From assembly GCA_026168455.1 (NCBI GenBank), contig CM047426.1, forward strand, positions 46,273,973-46,337,972: a stretch of DNA of 64,000 nt, in the 5' to 3' direction. The position numbers and the translations under genes were made by a program. The notes beneath the pieces are model-generated. The model did not search any database. It was not told where the DNA came from and saw only the letters and a list, made by a program, of their open reading frames with translations. The stretch is from Theocolax elegans (Eukaryota; Arthropoda; Insecta; Hymenoptera; Cerocephalidae). Below are positions 32,566-44,136 of the stretch, in pieces (within the stretch, counting starts at the first letter, position 1; each line of letters opens with the position of its first letter).

Positions 32566-32665
32566 TTAGTTATTGGGTTATTGGGTTTTAGTTATTTGGG
32601 TTATCTGGTTATCGGGTTATTGGGTTATTGATAAATGGTTATTGGGTTATTGTTATTATTAGTAT
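32566..32665 (+). repeat. telomere-like array (G-rich strand on plus)
   Basis: Repeated ttattggg with variants ttatttggg, ttatctgg and ttatcggg. The orientation is opposite to the array at 30.53 kb. Confidence 0.75.
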
Positions 32666-32846
32666 TATTGACCACACCCTTGCCCAATCATTCGTATGCA
32701 TAGACGAAGAAAATAATACATTTGACCCCTACATGAATTTGGGGGATCAACCGCACCCCACAAATAATAACTTATCTGAACGTAGAATTTCCCGCTCTTT
32801 CCGAATCTTGGATAAAAAACGGGGGTTCAAATTCAAAAAATCACCT

Positions 32847-32884
32847 TGACCTTCAAATGACCTTGAAAATAGATCTCAAGGTCA
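32847..32884. promoter_or_regulatory. three nuclear-receptor half-sites
   Basis: TGACCTT (32847-32853), TGACCTTG (32858-32865) and CAAGGTCA (32877-32884) lie within 38 bp, forming direct and inverted pairs. TCAAGGTCA is the type bound by FTZ-F1/ERR-class receptors. The surroundings look repetitive, so function is not implied. Confidence 0.35.
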
Positions 32885-33380
32885 CAAATGATTTTATATG
32901 AAGATAGCCACCATTATTCCGAACAACTATCGTTTGAACATTGTTTTGTACAAAACCAGCTTTCGAAAATGTCTCGGTCGTATCTAGAAAATGGGACAGC
33001 CCGTATATTAATAAATTCAATACTCCATAGGTAGGTGCGATTTGTATGTTTCATATATTATAAAAAATGTATGTCGTGTATGCATCTATTTTTACGTCCC
33101 CTTGTTAATAATGAGGAAGAAGAAGCGGCGATTACTGTGTTTATTTTAGAAGATATATTATAATTTCCTTATACTTATTTTTTTAATTTTTATCCGAGTG
33201 TACAAATTTGTTTATAAAAAACTCTTTTACATAATCTGAAGAGAGTGGTATTGACTACCGAGTCGTTACAAAATTGGAAGTATGTGTTACAGTTATTTTC
33301 ATCTTACCTTTTCTAATTTGACTCGGGAAGATCGATAAAACTTCATCAAACAATATTAGATATTTTACGTTTTCGCTTAC

Positions 33381-33568
33381 CGTCCTTTCATTTCGTCTGT
33401 TGGCCAGTCATTGTAACCCCATGGCATTTCTGTTGTTCCAATAATTAGACCAAATATAAAACCAAATATGATCGACAGTATAATTCCCATGAAAAGACTT
33501 TTAAGCCCAATCGATTGAAGCTCCTTATCTGCTATTGTTGTTCCAAATGTCAATGACATAACAGGTCC
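33381..33568 (-). CDS. host-gene exon, DUF389-like membrane protein
   Basis: On the minus strand an acceptor (gaaatag) precedes GGACCTGTTATG and a consensus donor (gtaagc) follows at 33380, bounding a 188-bp exon open throughout. The peptide starts GPVMSLTFGTTIADKEL, has one long hydrophobic span (LFMGIILSIIFGFIFGLII) and ends WPTDEMKGR. A G-P-[IV]-M start, a transmembrane helix and a T-[ED]-E-M-x-x-R end match my recollection of the DUF389 family of multi-pass membrane proteins, whose function is poorly known. This must be an internal exon: no start or stop codon is part of it. Neighbouring exons were not found in the flanking kilobases, so introns are long or transposon-filled. Codon use is ordinary and there are no breaks, unlike the transposons around it. 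Confidence 0.65.
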
Positions 33569-35596
33569 CTATTTCAATTGAAAATATGTATGTAATATAA
33601 AGTTTAACTTTAAATAGTAAATAATATTCTGTAATATTTTTACTCCTATTTCTATGTTCTACATAATCGTAAAATAATCATGGTTATAAATAATATTTCA
33701 TTTATTTATTCAATTTTACGGGTTTCCCTTATTACAAAATATTACAATAATCTATAACAGTGTCAGATGCGCGCACGGTATAATAAATTAAATCAAAATA
33801 TAACAGTTCCAGTTTAATAATTTTCTTAAAAGATAAGATAGATATATTAAACCATTCAATATCACTATTATGGTTATTAGCTGAAGAACAACTCTGTCTA
33901 AACCTGACCTATTTCTGAGTCGAATTATATTTTCAAAGATGTTAATACTCAAGGTTGCATTCACAGCACGAAGGAATCATCCAGAAACTTGCATATTAAG
34001 TAGAGATAGTAACGTGGGGATATCAATGCAACCGCTTAACAGTTTAGATTAGATTTTGGTAACATCTTGAAGATCTAAAGGAACATATCTCAAACTTATG
34101 ATCAATATTAGCATAGTTATGTCAAGAAAACTTATGTAAGTACCCGAACGAAATGCAATCCTCCCCAGGAATCTATGTTGGATTATTTCTGACCTATACT
34201 TAAATATATCAGTCAACTTTATCCATATATAGGCGACGCATTAAGTAATAAAGGCATAACTAGATGCGTATATAACATTCATAGAGTTCTTTGGTTTCTC
34301 AAAGGTTTACTTGATCTCAACATATAATCCAGAATTCCAGGGGAAGAATTACAAACATAATTAATATGAGACTCAATTGATAGTTAAGAATTGAATAAAT
34401 TATCCAGATCTTTTATTAAACTTAATCGTTCTAGAGAGTATCCTGATGTGTAACAATTATAAATAATCAATTGCTCCCATGAAAGGATATACAAATGCAT
34501 TTAGACAAGTTACAAGACAGACAATTATCAGCACATCAATTACTTACTCTATCCAAATCACTTTCAAGTAATGCTATATAAACAGACGATAACATAGGAT
34601 AAATTATTATGAGTTATTCGAACCATGTCAAATATGATTATATATAAGAGTTATAATTAATTATAAATATAAAACATGTTTTATTATTCAAGAGACCAAA
34701 TGTATTAGCCCAAGGCATCGCACCCCATGTGTTACTAATATAAATATAAGTAGCAATAAAAATAAGCAAATCCTTATGAATGTAACAATGTAATAACAAT
34801 GTGAAGTATCCGTATTGTAGAAATAAAAAAGACAAATCAATTGTAGTGTTAGTAAATCAAAACAGAATTATATTATTGTTAATATGGGTCACAGAAACAG
34901 TACAAAATGAAAATGTATAAAAAATAAAAGCAAAAATAAAAATAATTTACGTACGCAAGCATGACTGTACCTAAAAACTGGTATTAAACTGAAAGTTGCG
35001 GTAGCATATGAGAGCAATCTGTAGCTGTACTACTCCCAAGTACGGGCATAACGGAGTGGTTATGTTTCGGATCCGAAGAAGCTCTGGTTTAAGACCTGAA
35101 GTCCGCTTCATATTTTAATTTTACACGAGCAGAGTTCCATTTTAAGCAACTAATATTAAAATTGTAACTAAAACTAAGGGTAGAGCTGCATTGATGAGCG
35201 ATTGAGATAGGTAGAGGTAGGTAGAGATGAGCATGAGAAATGAAAGTAATTATGAAGCAAATACTGATATTTTTGGAACTGGTTTCCGATATATAAATAA
35301 TTTTAATTTAATTGTTAATACAACGAACTCCAGGATCCGTAGGGTGAAGCGCTCCCTTGTAAGTCTAATAACAGTAAGAGTAGAATATGAGAAGTGAGAA
35401 ATGAGGTCTAAGGAAACTAAATCGTATGTGAAAAAAGTAGGTGGAATGGTCAATTTAACGAAAGTTATTCGACATCTGATAATCACTTCAATGAACATTA
35501 CTTCGAATTGAATCGCTTATAACCACGAAACAAATAGACATAGACGCTCAAACCAAAAACCAGAAGACAGTTGACTACAAGTAGTTCTAATTTAAG
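33569..35596. other. AT-rich non-coding stretch, probably intron or intergenic
   Basis: No further exon of the 33.4-kb gene and no other gene could be supported, apart from the tRNA-like repeat at 35.04 kb. Confidence 0.45.
35036..35118 (+). repeat. tRNA-like SINE, plus strand
   Basis: aacggagtggttatg (A-box-like), anticodon arm ttcggatccgaag and B box tggtttaagacc, then a T-rich tail. Related to the minus-strand copy at 27.0-27.1 kb. Confidence 0.55.
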
Positions 35597-35771
35597 AAAA
35601 AGAAGCTCAAATTGCTCAATTTGGAGCAAAGTTAGATGTTAGAAAATAAGAAATTGAAGAAATTTTAACCAAAATGTAATATGAAAAATTTATTGTTTCA
35701 TTTAACCTAAAATTGTTCAATTTCTTATTTTCTTCACATCTTTGCTCTAAATTAAGCTCTTTAAGCTTTTT
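35597..35771. repeat. second foldback element
   Basis: The left arm (agaagctcaaattgctcaat...aaataagaaattgaa) and right arm (ttcaatttcttatttt...taaagctt-type end) are imperfect reverse complements over about 70 bp, around an A/T-rich loop of about 30 bp. Confidence 0.7.
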
Positions 35772-36112
35772 TTTTTTAATTGTATCCACTTGTTAGGATA
35801 AGATTCGTTTCCCGAAGGTCATGTACTTCCCTTGTTAGATGGAGTGACCATGCGTCATGTGCTTATAGTAAGGGTACAGACAATCAGAGGGAAAATAGTC
35901 AGCGACTCAAGTATTGGAACCGAAATGTCGTCAACCCCGAGTGATCGCGAGCATGCGCGTATCAACGCCCGTAAAACATGTACAACAGTCATGCGTGAGG
36001 GTATCGGTCTATGCCAACGTTCTCAATACCTGGATCGATGAGATACTGGCGAAACGGCCAGTGATTATAAGCACTAGCCTTGTTTGTTCCTCTCACTCTC
36101 TTCCTTTCACAG

Positions 36113-36152
<40 letters not shown>

Positions 36153-36163
36153 TCTCTCTCTCT
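35772..36163. repeat. unassigned DNA ending in a (TC)n microsatellite
   Basis: 35772-36114 has no supported gene. 36115-36163 is nearly pure (TC)n with one C insertion and abuts LINE copy 1. Confidence 0.7.
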
Positions 36164-38603
36164 ACAGATTTGTCCTTATTTAACCACCATCACGGTCCGC
36201 TCTCATATCAAAATCATTCATCAAATATAAATCATATTCTATTTCAAAACTATTCAAAAAATGTATCACTCATAAACAAAGCAATTCTTTCGACATTTGA
36301 TTTGTTAGCACCAATCAAGTCATATTCTATAAAAATAAAGCACAAGCCATGGATTACTAAGGATATTAAACTGAAAATTAAGGACAGAAATACAGATTTC
36401 GAGAGATTTCGTGCTACTGGTTTGAGTGAAGATTACAATGTTTATAAAGGGCTCAGAAATCATGTCTCGAATGCTGTAATCTCGAGTAAATTTTACTTCC
36501 TGGCAAATAAACTTAACAGGGCAAACGATCCCAAAAGGTCCTGGAAATGCCTGAAAAACATGGGTCTTAGTTCTAAGACAAATCCATCGCCACTTAACTT
36601 ATTCACTTTACAACAGCATTACTACGCATCTGTCTCAAATCACGTGCAGCCATTGTCCATTCAGTCTTTTTCAACCATTTTATGTAATTCATGTCCTTTA
36701 TCACCCTCCTCCTCATCTTTTCAATTCTCCAATATCACTACTAAAGAAGTTCAGAACGCAATTCGGGGAGCGTCCTCGAGGGCAGTGGGGATTGATGGCA
36801 TATCCGTGGAAATGCTTAAGTTATTAGAGCCTTAATTAACTCTGCACCTCGTGGATGTTTTTAACGATATGCTTTTAACTGGATATTATCCTGAATACTG
36901 GAAGAGGGTGCTGCTGTGTCCTTTGGCAAAGTCGGGCAGGATGGAATCGTGTTCTGACACAAGGCCGATAGCAAAGCTTTGTGAACTCTCAAAGATCTTA
37001 GAAAGACTTGTGCACAATCAATTATCTGAATACCTAGAGGAGAATAATATCCTCATTGAGAGACAGGCAGGTTTTCGCAGGGGACATAGTACCCAAACGG
37101 CACTCCTGGGAGTCCTTGATGATGTCAGGAGAGCAATTGATGCCAGGAAGATCACGATTCTTGTCCTGTTTGATTTCTCCAAGGCTTTCGACACGGTACC
37201 CCATGATAAATTAATTAAAAAATTAAGTGATATTGGTTGTTCCGATAACGTGCTTACATGGTTTGATTGGTATCTTGTGGGTCGCATGCATGCCGTGGAG
37301 AATTAATCTGGTGAGCGCTCAGATTGGTTGAAAATTAATGCTGGTGTGCCTCAGGGCAGTGCTCTTGGCCCGATTCTTTTCTCTATTTTCATTAACGATC
37401 TGCCGAAAGTACTTACACATAGCAAATATATGCTGTTTGCCGATGATGCCCAGGTCTACCATTCGTTTTTTCCTGCGGAATTTGAAATGGGAGTACAGCG
37501 TATTACTCAGGATGCAAATGCAATAGCCCTATGGGCTCACAATAACGGACTTAAGTTAAAAAACGAAGGTTATGATTCTGGGTAGCCAGGCTTTTTTATC
37601 GCGTATCGACTTGAACACTGCCCCTAAGGTAAAATTGGAAACGGACTTTTTGAAGTATGAATGTGAGGTTAAGTCGCTCGGGATCACGATTACTCCATCT
37701 CTTGATTGGGCAAGGCAAGTGTCATCTATTTCGAGTCGTGTGCACGGTGTTTTGCACTCATTACGATACTATAGAAAAACCTTATCACGTGGTCTCAGGA
37801 AAAGACTGGTAGAGGCACTTGTCTTTCCTCACTTTGATTATGCGTGTGCGGTCTACGACGATGTTGACCAGACCAGAAATCTTAAGTTACAAAGACTATT
37901 AAATGCTTGTGTACGGTTCGTGTGGGATGACATACCGAGGAGAGAGCACGTCACTCCGTATAGGTTAGGTCTCAGGTGGTTATCAGTCGAGTTCAGGCTC
38001 TCATACATCATCGATTCACTTGCTTTTAGTATCATCTCTCACAATTCTCCTAGTTACCTGGCAAACCATTTCATCAAACTAATCACCTCGCAACATAATC
38101 ACCGCACTTCCACTCGTCAACCAATAAAATCATTAAATTACCTTTCTCCTCGTACGGAGGCTTTAAATAAATCGTTCATCATCACCTCATCCAAGATCAT
38201 AAATGAACTCCCTCCACATGCATTTGATAAATCATCCATCGCCAAATTCAAAGACTCGTTATTTCACTATTTGTTTGGACTCGACCAGACTGCCTGGGAC
38301 ACCAGGATGTAATATGAGGGGATAACCCTACCGCGTATCCCTCGCCTCGAATAGGTTATTTAGATATTGTACTATTATATCCATTGTTTCACTCTATTAT
38401 TATTATTGTTGAATTATTTATTATATTTTATTTTATTTTATCGATTTTATAGCTTATTTGATTTTATTATTGTTATTATAGTTGTATATATTTTTTGTTA
38501 TTTTATTTATTGTTAAAAGTTTATTTCGTAAATTGTATTTTGTACATGAGTGCCTACGGGGTTTAAATCCCAAAGGCCAAATAAAGCCATTCAATCAATC
38601 AAT

Positions 38604-38607
<4 letters not shown>
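36164..38607 (+). mobile_element. LINE copy 1 (5'-truncated)
   Basis: It begins after a (TC)n tract in the region between endonuclease and RT, continues through RT and the C-terminal domain, and ends with a short 3' UTR, a stem-loop at 38559-38572 and a (CAAT)n tail (38592-38607). A long (TC)n tract follows. Confidence 0.85.
36165..38312 (+). pseudogene. LINE copy 1 ORF2: reverse transcriptase
   Basis: Three open pieces in order carry a jockey/R1-like RT. 36165-36834 holds the pre-RT domain with RATGLSEDYNVYKGLRN and ends at a stop. 36851-37306 holds QAGFRRGHSTQTAL and motif A FDFSKAFD. 37328-37585 holds motif B GVPQGSALGPILF and motif C FADDAQVY. A frameshift near 37575 leads to 37572-38312 with the thumb and a C-terminal region (LNACVRFVWDDIPRREH). 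RT copies element RNA at the nicked target. The breaks are two stops (36833 and 37304) and one frameshift; catalytic residues are intact. The Met at 36080 is an artefact of translation through the (TC)n tract. Confidence 0.85.

Positions 38608-38663
<56 letters not shown>
38592..38663. repeat. (CAAT)n tail fused to (TC)n tract
   Basis: LINE copy 1 ends in four CAAT units (38592-38607), directly followed by about 28 TC units (38608-38663). LINE copy 2 begins at 38664. Confidence 0.9.
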
Positions 38664-38665
<2 letters not shown>

Positions 38666-39340
38666 ATGTTAGGCTCGTGGCTCACTCTGACCCTGTCTTT
38701 TCAAACACCCCGGAATTTTTAATTTTTCAAGTTAGTAACAAAGTTAGTTCGCTGCTATTTAGTGTTGTCTATAGGAGGCCCACAGCGGCCTGCCCATGAC
38801 AATTTTTTGATACGTTAAATATGTTTTAACATACTTGTGACCAGGTAGTCATCACAGGCGACTTTAATATTAATATGTGTGGTGGGGACGGGGCGTCCGC
38901 CATGCTGGAATCATACATAGATTCACTTAACCTCTTCCTTATCAAATCGGAACCTACGTATCATGCGCATTTCACCAACCATTCATCTCATACCTGGCTG
39001 GATTTATTTATAACGCGTAATCCTCCGCTAGATTATTCTTATTCTAAGTCTTCAGTTCCTTTTGCAGCAGGACATGATTTCATTGTATTAACTTTTGATT
39101 TTACTAAACCATTGTTGGCGGTAAAGAAAATTTGGTCACGGAACCTCGCTGTAATTGATCCGCCAGAGGCAGCTGCTCTTTTCTCCGTTACTTTAAATCA
39201 GTTTTCGGCTCATTCAAGCACTGCCACCGAGTCATCTTCACCTTCAATTTCTCACCCATCAACCTCGTCGTCTGGCCGTTCACCTTCTTCCTCTCAACTC
39301 ACGTCAATGCCTTGTTTCAGCTACCCTACATACTTTTGAC
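38664..39340 (+). pseudogene. LINE copy 2 endonuclease C-terminal part
   Basis: The pieces are VYRRPTAACP followed by a stop, then VVITGDFNIN (catalytic-region GDFN), HTWLDLFI and FAAGHDFIVLTF. These are the successive motifs of an APE-type endonuclease, which nicks target DNA to prime reverse transcription. The N-terminal half is lost to 5' truncation, and stops near 38797 and 38828 break the rest. A Ser-rich linker toward RT continues to 39340 and is frameshifted before RT. Confidence 0.75.
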
Positions 39341-41350
39341 TCCCTCGCTCCCGCCAAACTCATCACCATCAAAAATATCAACAAATCATGGATCACACCT
39401 CATATTAAGCAAAACATTAAATCTCGTAACATGGCATATAAAAGATACTTGGCCACGGGCCTGAGCTCAGACTATCAGAAGTACAGAGATTTGCGTAGTC
39501 TGGTTAGAAATGACATAGATAAATTTTCGTACTATAACAATAGGATCAATTCGGCCTCTAACGCGGCTAATATGTGGAAAGAGCTCAGGAGCATGGGTCT
39601 CGTATCTAAAACGTTTAAATCACCTCTAAGTATTTTTTCACCCGATCAGCTCAATATCTACTATGCTTCCATTTCATGTTCACCCAATCCTTTCACTCAT
39701 ACCCAATTTCAATCTCTCATTTCATCAGTAGACATTTTGCCCTCATCCTACTCATTAATTTCCTTTCACTTTACCCCTACCACCTCGCATAAAGTCCTCA
39801 CTACTATTTCAAGGGCCACCTCCAAGGCTACTGGGTATGATGGAATCTCTGTTCCAATGTTGAAACTGTTATCTGCTCAATTGGCACCGCATCTTACTGA
39901 TCTGTTCAACTTATCTCTCTCAACGGGAGTTTTTCCAAAGCCTTGGACTAGGTCTCTCCTTTTCCCTTTAGCAGAGTCGAACAGAGTGATATCGCCGTCT
40001 GATACTAGGCCTATAGCAAAGCTCGGCGAAGTCTCCAAGATCTTAGAAAAATTAGTTCACGAACAACTCACAGATTATCTTAATGGTAATAATTTAATTA
40101 TTGAGAGACAAGCAGGCTTCCGCCGGGGGCATAGTACCCAGACGGCTTTGATCGGTGTCTTAGATGACGTTAAGAGAGCCATAGACAAACGAATGATCAC
40201 CATCTTAATTTTATTTGATTTTTCGAAAGCGTTTGACTTGGTGCCACATGACCTGATGCTTTGTAAATTACGCATTTTGGGTTGCTCGGACACGGTTCTC
40301 TCGTGGTTCTACTACTATCTGGTTGGACGTTCCCAATCAGTTGTGGATGAGCTGGGAGGAGGTTCGGCCTGGCTTGACACGTCTAGGGGGGTGCCGCAGG
40401 GCAGTGTCCTTGGCCCACTCTTATTTTCTATTTTTATTAATGACCTCCCGCGGGTGTTAAAACATTCCAACCATATGATTTTCGCGGATGACACCCAGAT
40501 CTATCACTCGTTCTACCCAACTGATCTTGCTCAGGGTGTACAAAGGATTTCGGAAGACGCTAATGTGGTAGACAACTGGGCGAGATTAAATGGTCTAAAT
40601 TTAAATGTTAAAAAGACGAAAGTGATGATCTTGGGAAGTCAGGCTTTCATCTCGCGCATTGACTTTGATTCTGCCCCGAAGGTTTGAATAGAGAATGAGT
40701 TACTTAACTATGAATCTGAGGTCAAATCTTTGGGCATATGGATTACACCCACACTGGACTGGTCTCGTCAGGTCGCATCTGTGTCACAGCGAGTTCACGG
40801 AGTTCTTCAATCCTTAAGATTTTTTAAAACAGCGCTTTCACGTCAAAACAGAAAGAGACTCGTCGAAGCTCTAATATTCCCGCATTTCGACTACGCCTGT
40901 GCTGTTTACCACGATCTGAATGCTACCAGAAATTTGAAATTAAAGCATCTACTAAATGCGTGCGTTCGCTTTGTATGGGGTAATATTCCATGGCGGGAAC
41001 ATGTGACACCGTACCGTCTTAAGTTAGGCTGGCTGTCGGTCGAGCTTAGAAGATCCCTTTTTATTGCTTCCTGTGCATATAACATCATCTCCCATAATTC
41101 CCCTTCCTATATTGCTAGTCATTTCATTATTCGTAATGCTTTATTTCCTGCCCGTTCTTCCTCATGTCTCCCACCCTCATCCCTTTTCTATCTTCCTCCT
41201 CGGACTGAGGCTCTTAACAACTCCTTCATTATCACTGCTTCTCGCCTCATCAACCATCTTCCTTTCACAAACTTTGATCCTCTCCTCTTTAATTCTTTCA
41301 AATCCTCACTCATATCGTATGCCCTTCCCTGCCGGATCTTTGATTTTTGA
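39341..41350 (+). CDS. LINE copy 2 reverse transcriptase (one stop)
   Basis: A 418-codon frame (39431-40687) contains the pre-RT region, QAGFRRGHSTQTAL, motif A FDFSKAFD, motif B GVPQGSVLGPLLF and motif C FADDTQIY, all intact. A single nonsense codon after SAPKV (40685) separates it from 40730-41350, which carries the thumb and C-terminal region (LNACVRFVWGNIPWREH). This is the best-preserved RT of the copy 1/2/5 family here. With APE endonuclease plus this RT it fits a jockey/R1-like clade; the exact clade needs a tree. The 5' limit at 39341 is approximate because the linker is frameshifted. Confidence 0.85.
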
Positions 41351-41647
41351 TTGTGCGATTTAGATTCTAGTTAGTTAAGTTTAATTTTATTGTATTTTAT
41401 TTTATCCTATTCTATTACTGGAAATAATACAATGCGTTTCCATTTTCTCTGTACAATGCGACTTTTATTTATTTATTACGTTTTATTGTTATTACTTGTA
41501 AATATTTTTATTTTTATAGAAATTTTATTATTGTTATTTGTTATTTTTATTATATTTTATACTTGTTACGGATCAACATGTTGTTGCTAGAACTCATTAA
41601 AGAGTTCATGTGTGTATACGGGGTTTCACCCCAATTTACCCAAAATA

Positions 41648-41664
41648 AAGAAATCAAATCAAAT

Positions 41665-41700
<36 letters not shown>
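41648..41700. repeat. (AAATC)n tail fused to (TC)n tract
   Basis: The copy 2 tail merges into about 16 TC units ending at 41700. LINE copy 3 begins at 41701. Confidence 0.9.
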
Positions 41701-41702
<2 letters not shown>

Positions 41703-44136
41703 GTACAGCTGCTCAGTGGTCGTCTGCTCGAATTGCTCGATTTGCATGCTCCTGTGCGCAGATTCAAGGTGGGTAAGAGACAGTGTCCATGGTATTCGCT
41801 GGTTATAAGGAACCTAATCGTTTGTCGTAATAAAGCTTGGAAAAGTTATAGACGGACTGTCAGAGATGCTGCACGTATAGAATATAGACGGTTGCGTAAT
41901 AGAGTACAGACTTTAATTACAAATGCTCGATTTGATTATTATAGATCTAGGTTTAATGATTGTCACACGAGGTCGGACATGTGGAAGGTGGTAGACGAAA
42001 TTGGTCTTAGATCTACTCGTTCGGGGTGCGTTAGTTTACCCGTCTCGGTAAACGATTTAAATGCACATTTTGTGGGTGTAGGTCAGCCTAGAGCCCTTCA
42101 TTTTCCATTTTCTTATGCTCAGTGTTCGCTGGATCGGAAGTTTTTCTTCAAGCACGTAGAAGCTTGTGATCTCCGTCGGGCTTTGCTGTTATCCAAGTCG
42201 AATGCTTCTGGTATTGACGGTATCCCGCTTAGAATCATCAAGAAGTCTATTCCATCTATTGTTCCGATTTTGCTGCACATTTATGATGAGTCGCTGCAGT
42301 CAGGAGTTTTCCCAAAATGCTGGAAGGTGGCTCTGGTCAGACCTCTTCCTAAGATGCCTCAGCCGACGGATGCGGGGGATTTTAGACCTATTAGTATTTT
42401 GTGTTCTACAGCTAAGTTGCTGGAATCTATTGTGCATGAATTTGTTATGGCTCACGTTATAGATCGTGGTTACATCTCTCGTTTCCAGTCTGGGTTTCGT
42501 AAACGCCACAGTGTGCATTCGGCTTTGATAAAGATGGTTGATGACATCAGAGAGGGTATTGATAATGGCTGTGTCACCCTTATGGTGACAATTGATTTCA
42601 AACAGGCCTTCGATTCGGTTAATATCGAACTGCTTTGCAAAAAGTTGCATTTTTATGATCTCTCTGAGTCTGCAATTGGATGGTGTAGATGTTACCTTAC
42701 GGATAGGTCGCAGTTTGTGCTGTCGGGCAGGGATGAAAGGTCAGAGTCTCCTGCTAGACATAGAGGAGTCCCTCAGGGCTCTGTTTTGGGCCCTTTATTG
42801 TTTCTTTTGTTTATTAATGACTTGCCTAACTGCCTGGCTGACTGTTTTTACCATTTATATGCTGATGATTTTGTTATCTATGTGCGGGGCAGGGTTAAGG
42901 ACTTATCATCGATTGTTGACACGGTGAATGACAATTTGAGACGCATCTTACGGTGGTTGCTTCACAATGATTTGTCTGTTAACACCAGAAAAACTAAGGC
43001 GTTGTGGCTAGGATCTAGGGGATTCATTAGTAGAATTAGGCTTGAAAATGTTCCTGATATTATTCTTGACGGTACTGTTATTGAGACCTGCTCTTCCCTG
43101 AGGATTCTGGGTGTTACTTTGGACTCAACGTTGTCATGGCGTGAGCAGAGTGCTGCCACCGTGAAAAGATGTCATGGCTCCTTGCTAAGGCTAAGAAGAT
43201 ATGGAGATGCGTTTCCTTTTAACGTTCATCTGCCTCTCGTTAAGGCGTTGGTCTTTCCTTTTTTGGATTTCTGCCCTGGTTTATTTTTGGATTTGTCTGG
43301 CAAACTCATACTTAAGCTCTCCAGATGTAAAAATGCTGCATTAAGATTCGCTACGGGCCTTAAAAAATGGGAGCATATCACCCCAACATATGTAGCAAAC
43401 AGGATTCTTTCCTTTTCTTTACGGAGGGATTATCTGTGTCTATGTATGTTGGCGAGTATTTTGTCATCTGGCTTACCCGATTATCTTGCCGATTCTTTTG
43501 TTTTTCGAGGACCTGCGGAAGTTGGTTCAAGGCGAGGGTCAGAGTTTGACTTACTGGTTAGACGCACTTCTACCGAGTGCTTCAAGCACTTTTTTTTCTA
43601 TTGGAGTTACTGTGCTGTGGAATGCTCTTCCAGATGACCTGAAGTCCTTGTTCAACTCCCCGGTTTTTAAATTTAAGCTGGGTGAGTTTTTGCTTGAGAA
43701 AGTCGCCTGAGTTGAGTGTGGTCTGTTTGAATCGAGAATTATTTATTTTTGACATTTGTTGTTTGTTGTTCTTTATTGCTTTTTATTGTATTTTATTATT
43801 AATTGTACTTATTGCGCTAGTGATTTATCTCTGTGATACACTTAGAATTTGATATTTACGTTGATAATTTTCTTTTATTTTATTTATATTTATATTTATA
43901 TTTATATTTATATTTACATTTCTAAACTTTTTTATTTTATTTCTATTTTTACTTCTTATGTTTTATACATTTTTATACTTTTATATTTTATAACCTAAAA
44001 ACTTAAAATTTTCTCTAAATATTGTTTGCTACGACGAAATTTCAATTTTCTGTAAGTTATTAATGTATTACTGAGACACTGCTAGTCAGGACCTTGAGTC
44101 CTGTGTCGTTAATAAATGATCATCATCATCATCATC
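41701..44136 (+). mobile_element. LINE copy 3 (different family, 5'-truncated)
   Basis: It begins after (TC)n with the region just upstream of RT and ends with a perfect stem-loop (caggac/gtcctg, 44087-44103) and an (ATC)n tail at 44116-44136. RT motif sequences differ clearly from copies 1, 2, 4 and 5. Confidence 0.85.
41733..43710 (+). CDS. LINE copy 3 reverse transcriptase (C-terminal frameshift)
   Basis: The 634-codon frame 41733-43637 includes the linker region (KRQCPWYSLVIRNLI, KAWKSYRR), QSGFRKRHSVHSAL, motif A TIDFKQAFD, motif B GVPQGSVLGPLLF and motif C YADDFVIY, then the thumb and a C-terminal domain. A frameshift between about 43550 and 43600 moves the conserved C-terminal end (TVLWNALPDDLKSL, then KLGEFLLEKVA and stop) to another frame ending at 43710. 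The upstream endonuclease is missing through 5' truncation. RT catalytic residues are intact, so the copy is only lightly damaged. The Met start lies inside the true ORF2. Confidence 0.85.

Larger units (their letters stand above)
38664..41669 (+). mobile_element. LINE copy 2 (5'-truncated)
   Basis: Same clade as copy 1. It starts inside the endonuclease domain, then RT, a 3' UTR with a GGGG-TTTCA-CCCC stem-loop (41620-41632) and an (AAATC)n tail (41650-41669) that runs into (TC)n. Confidence 0.85.

Noticed and set aside
36080..36163. Start codon and Leu-Ser-rich N-terminus of the LINE copy 1 frame
   Set aside because: It is translation through the (TC)n microsatellite; the LINE sequence begins after it.
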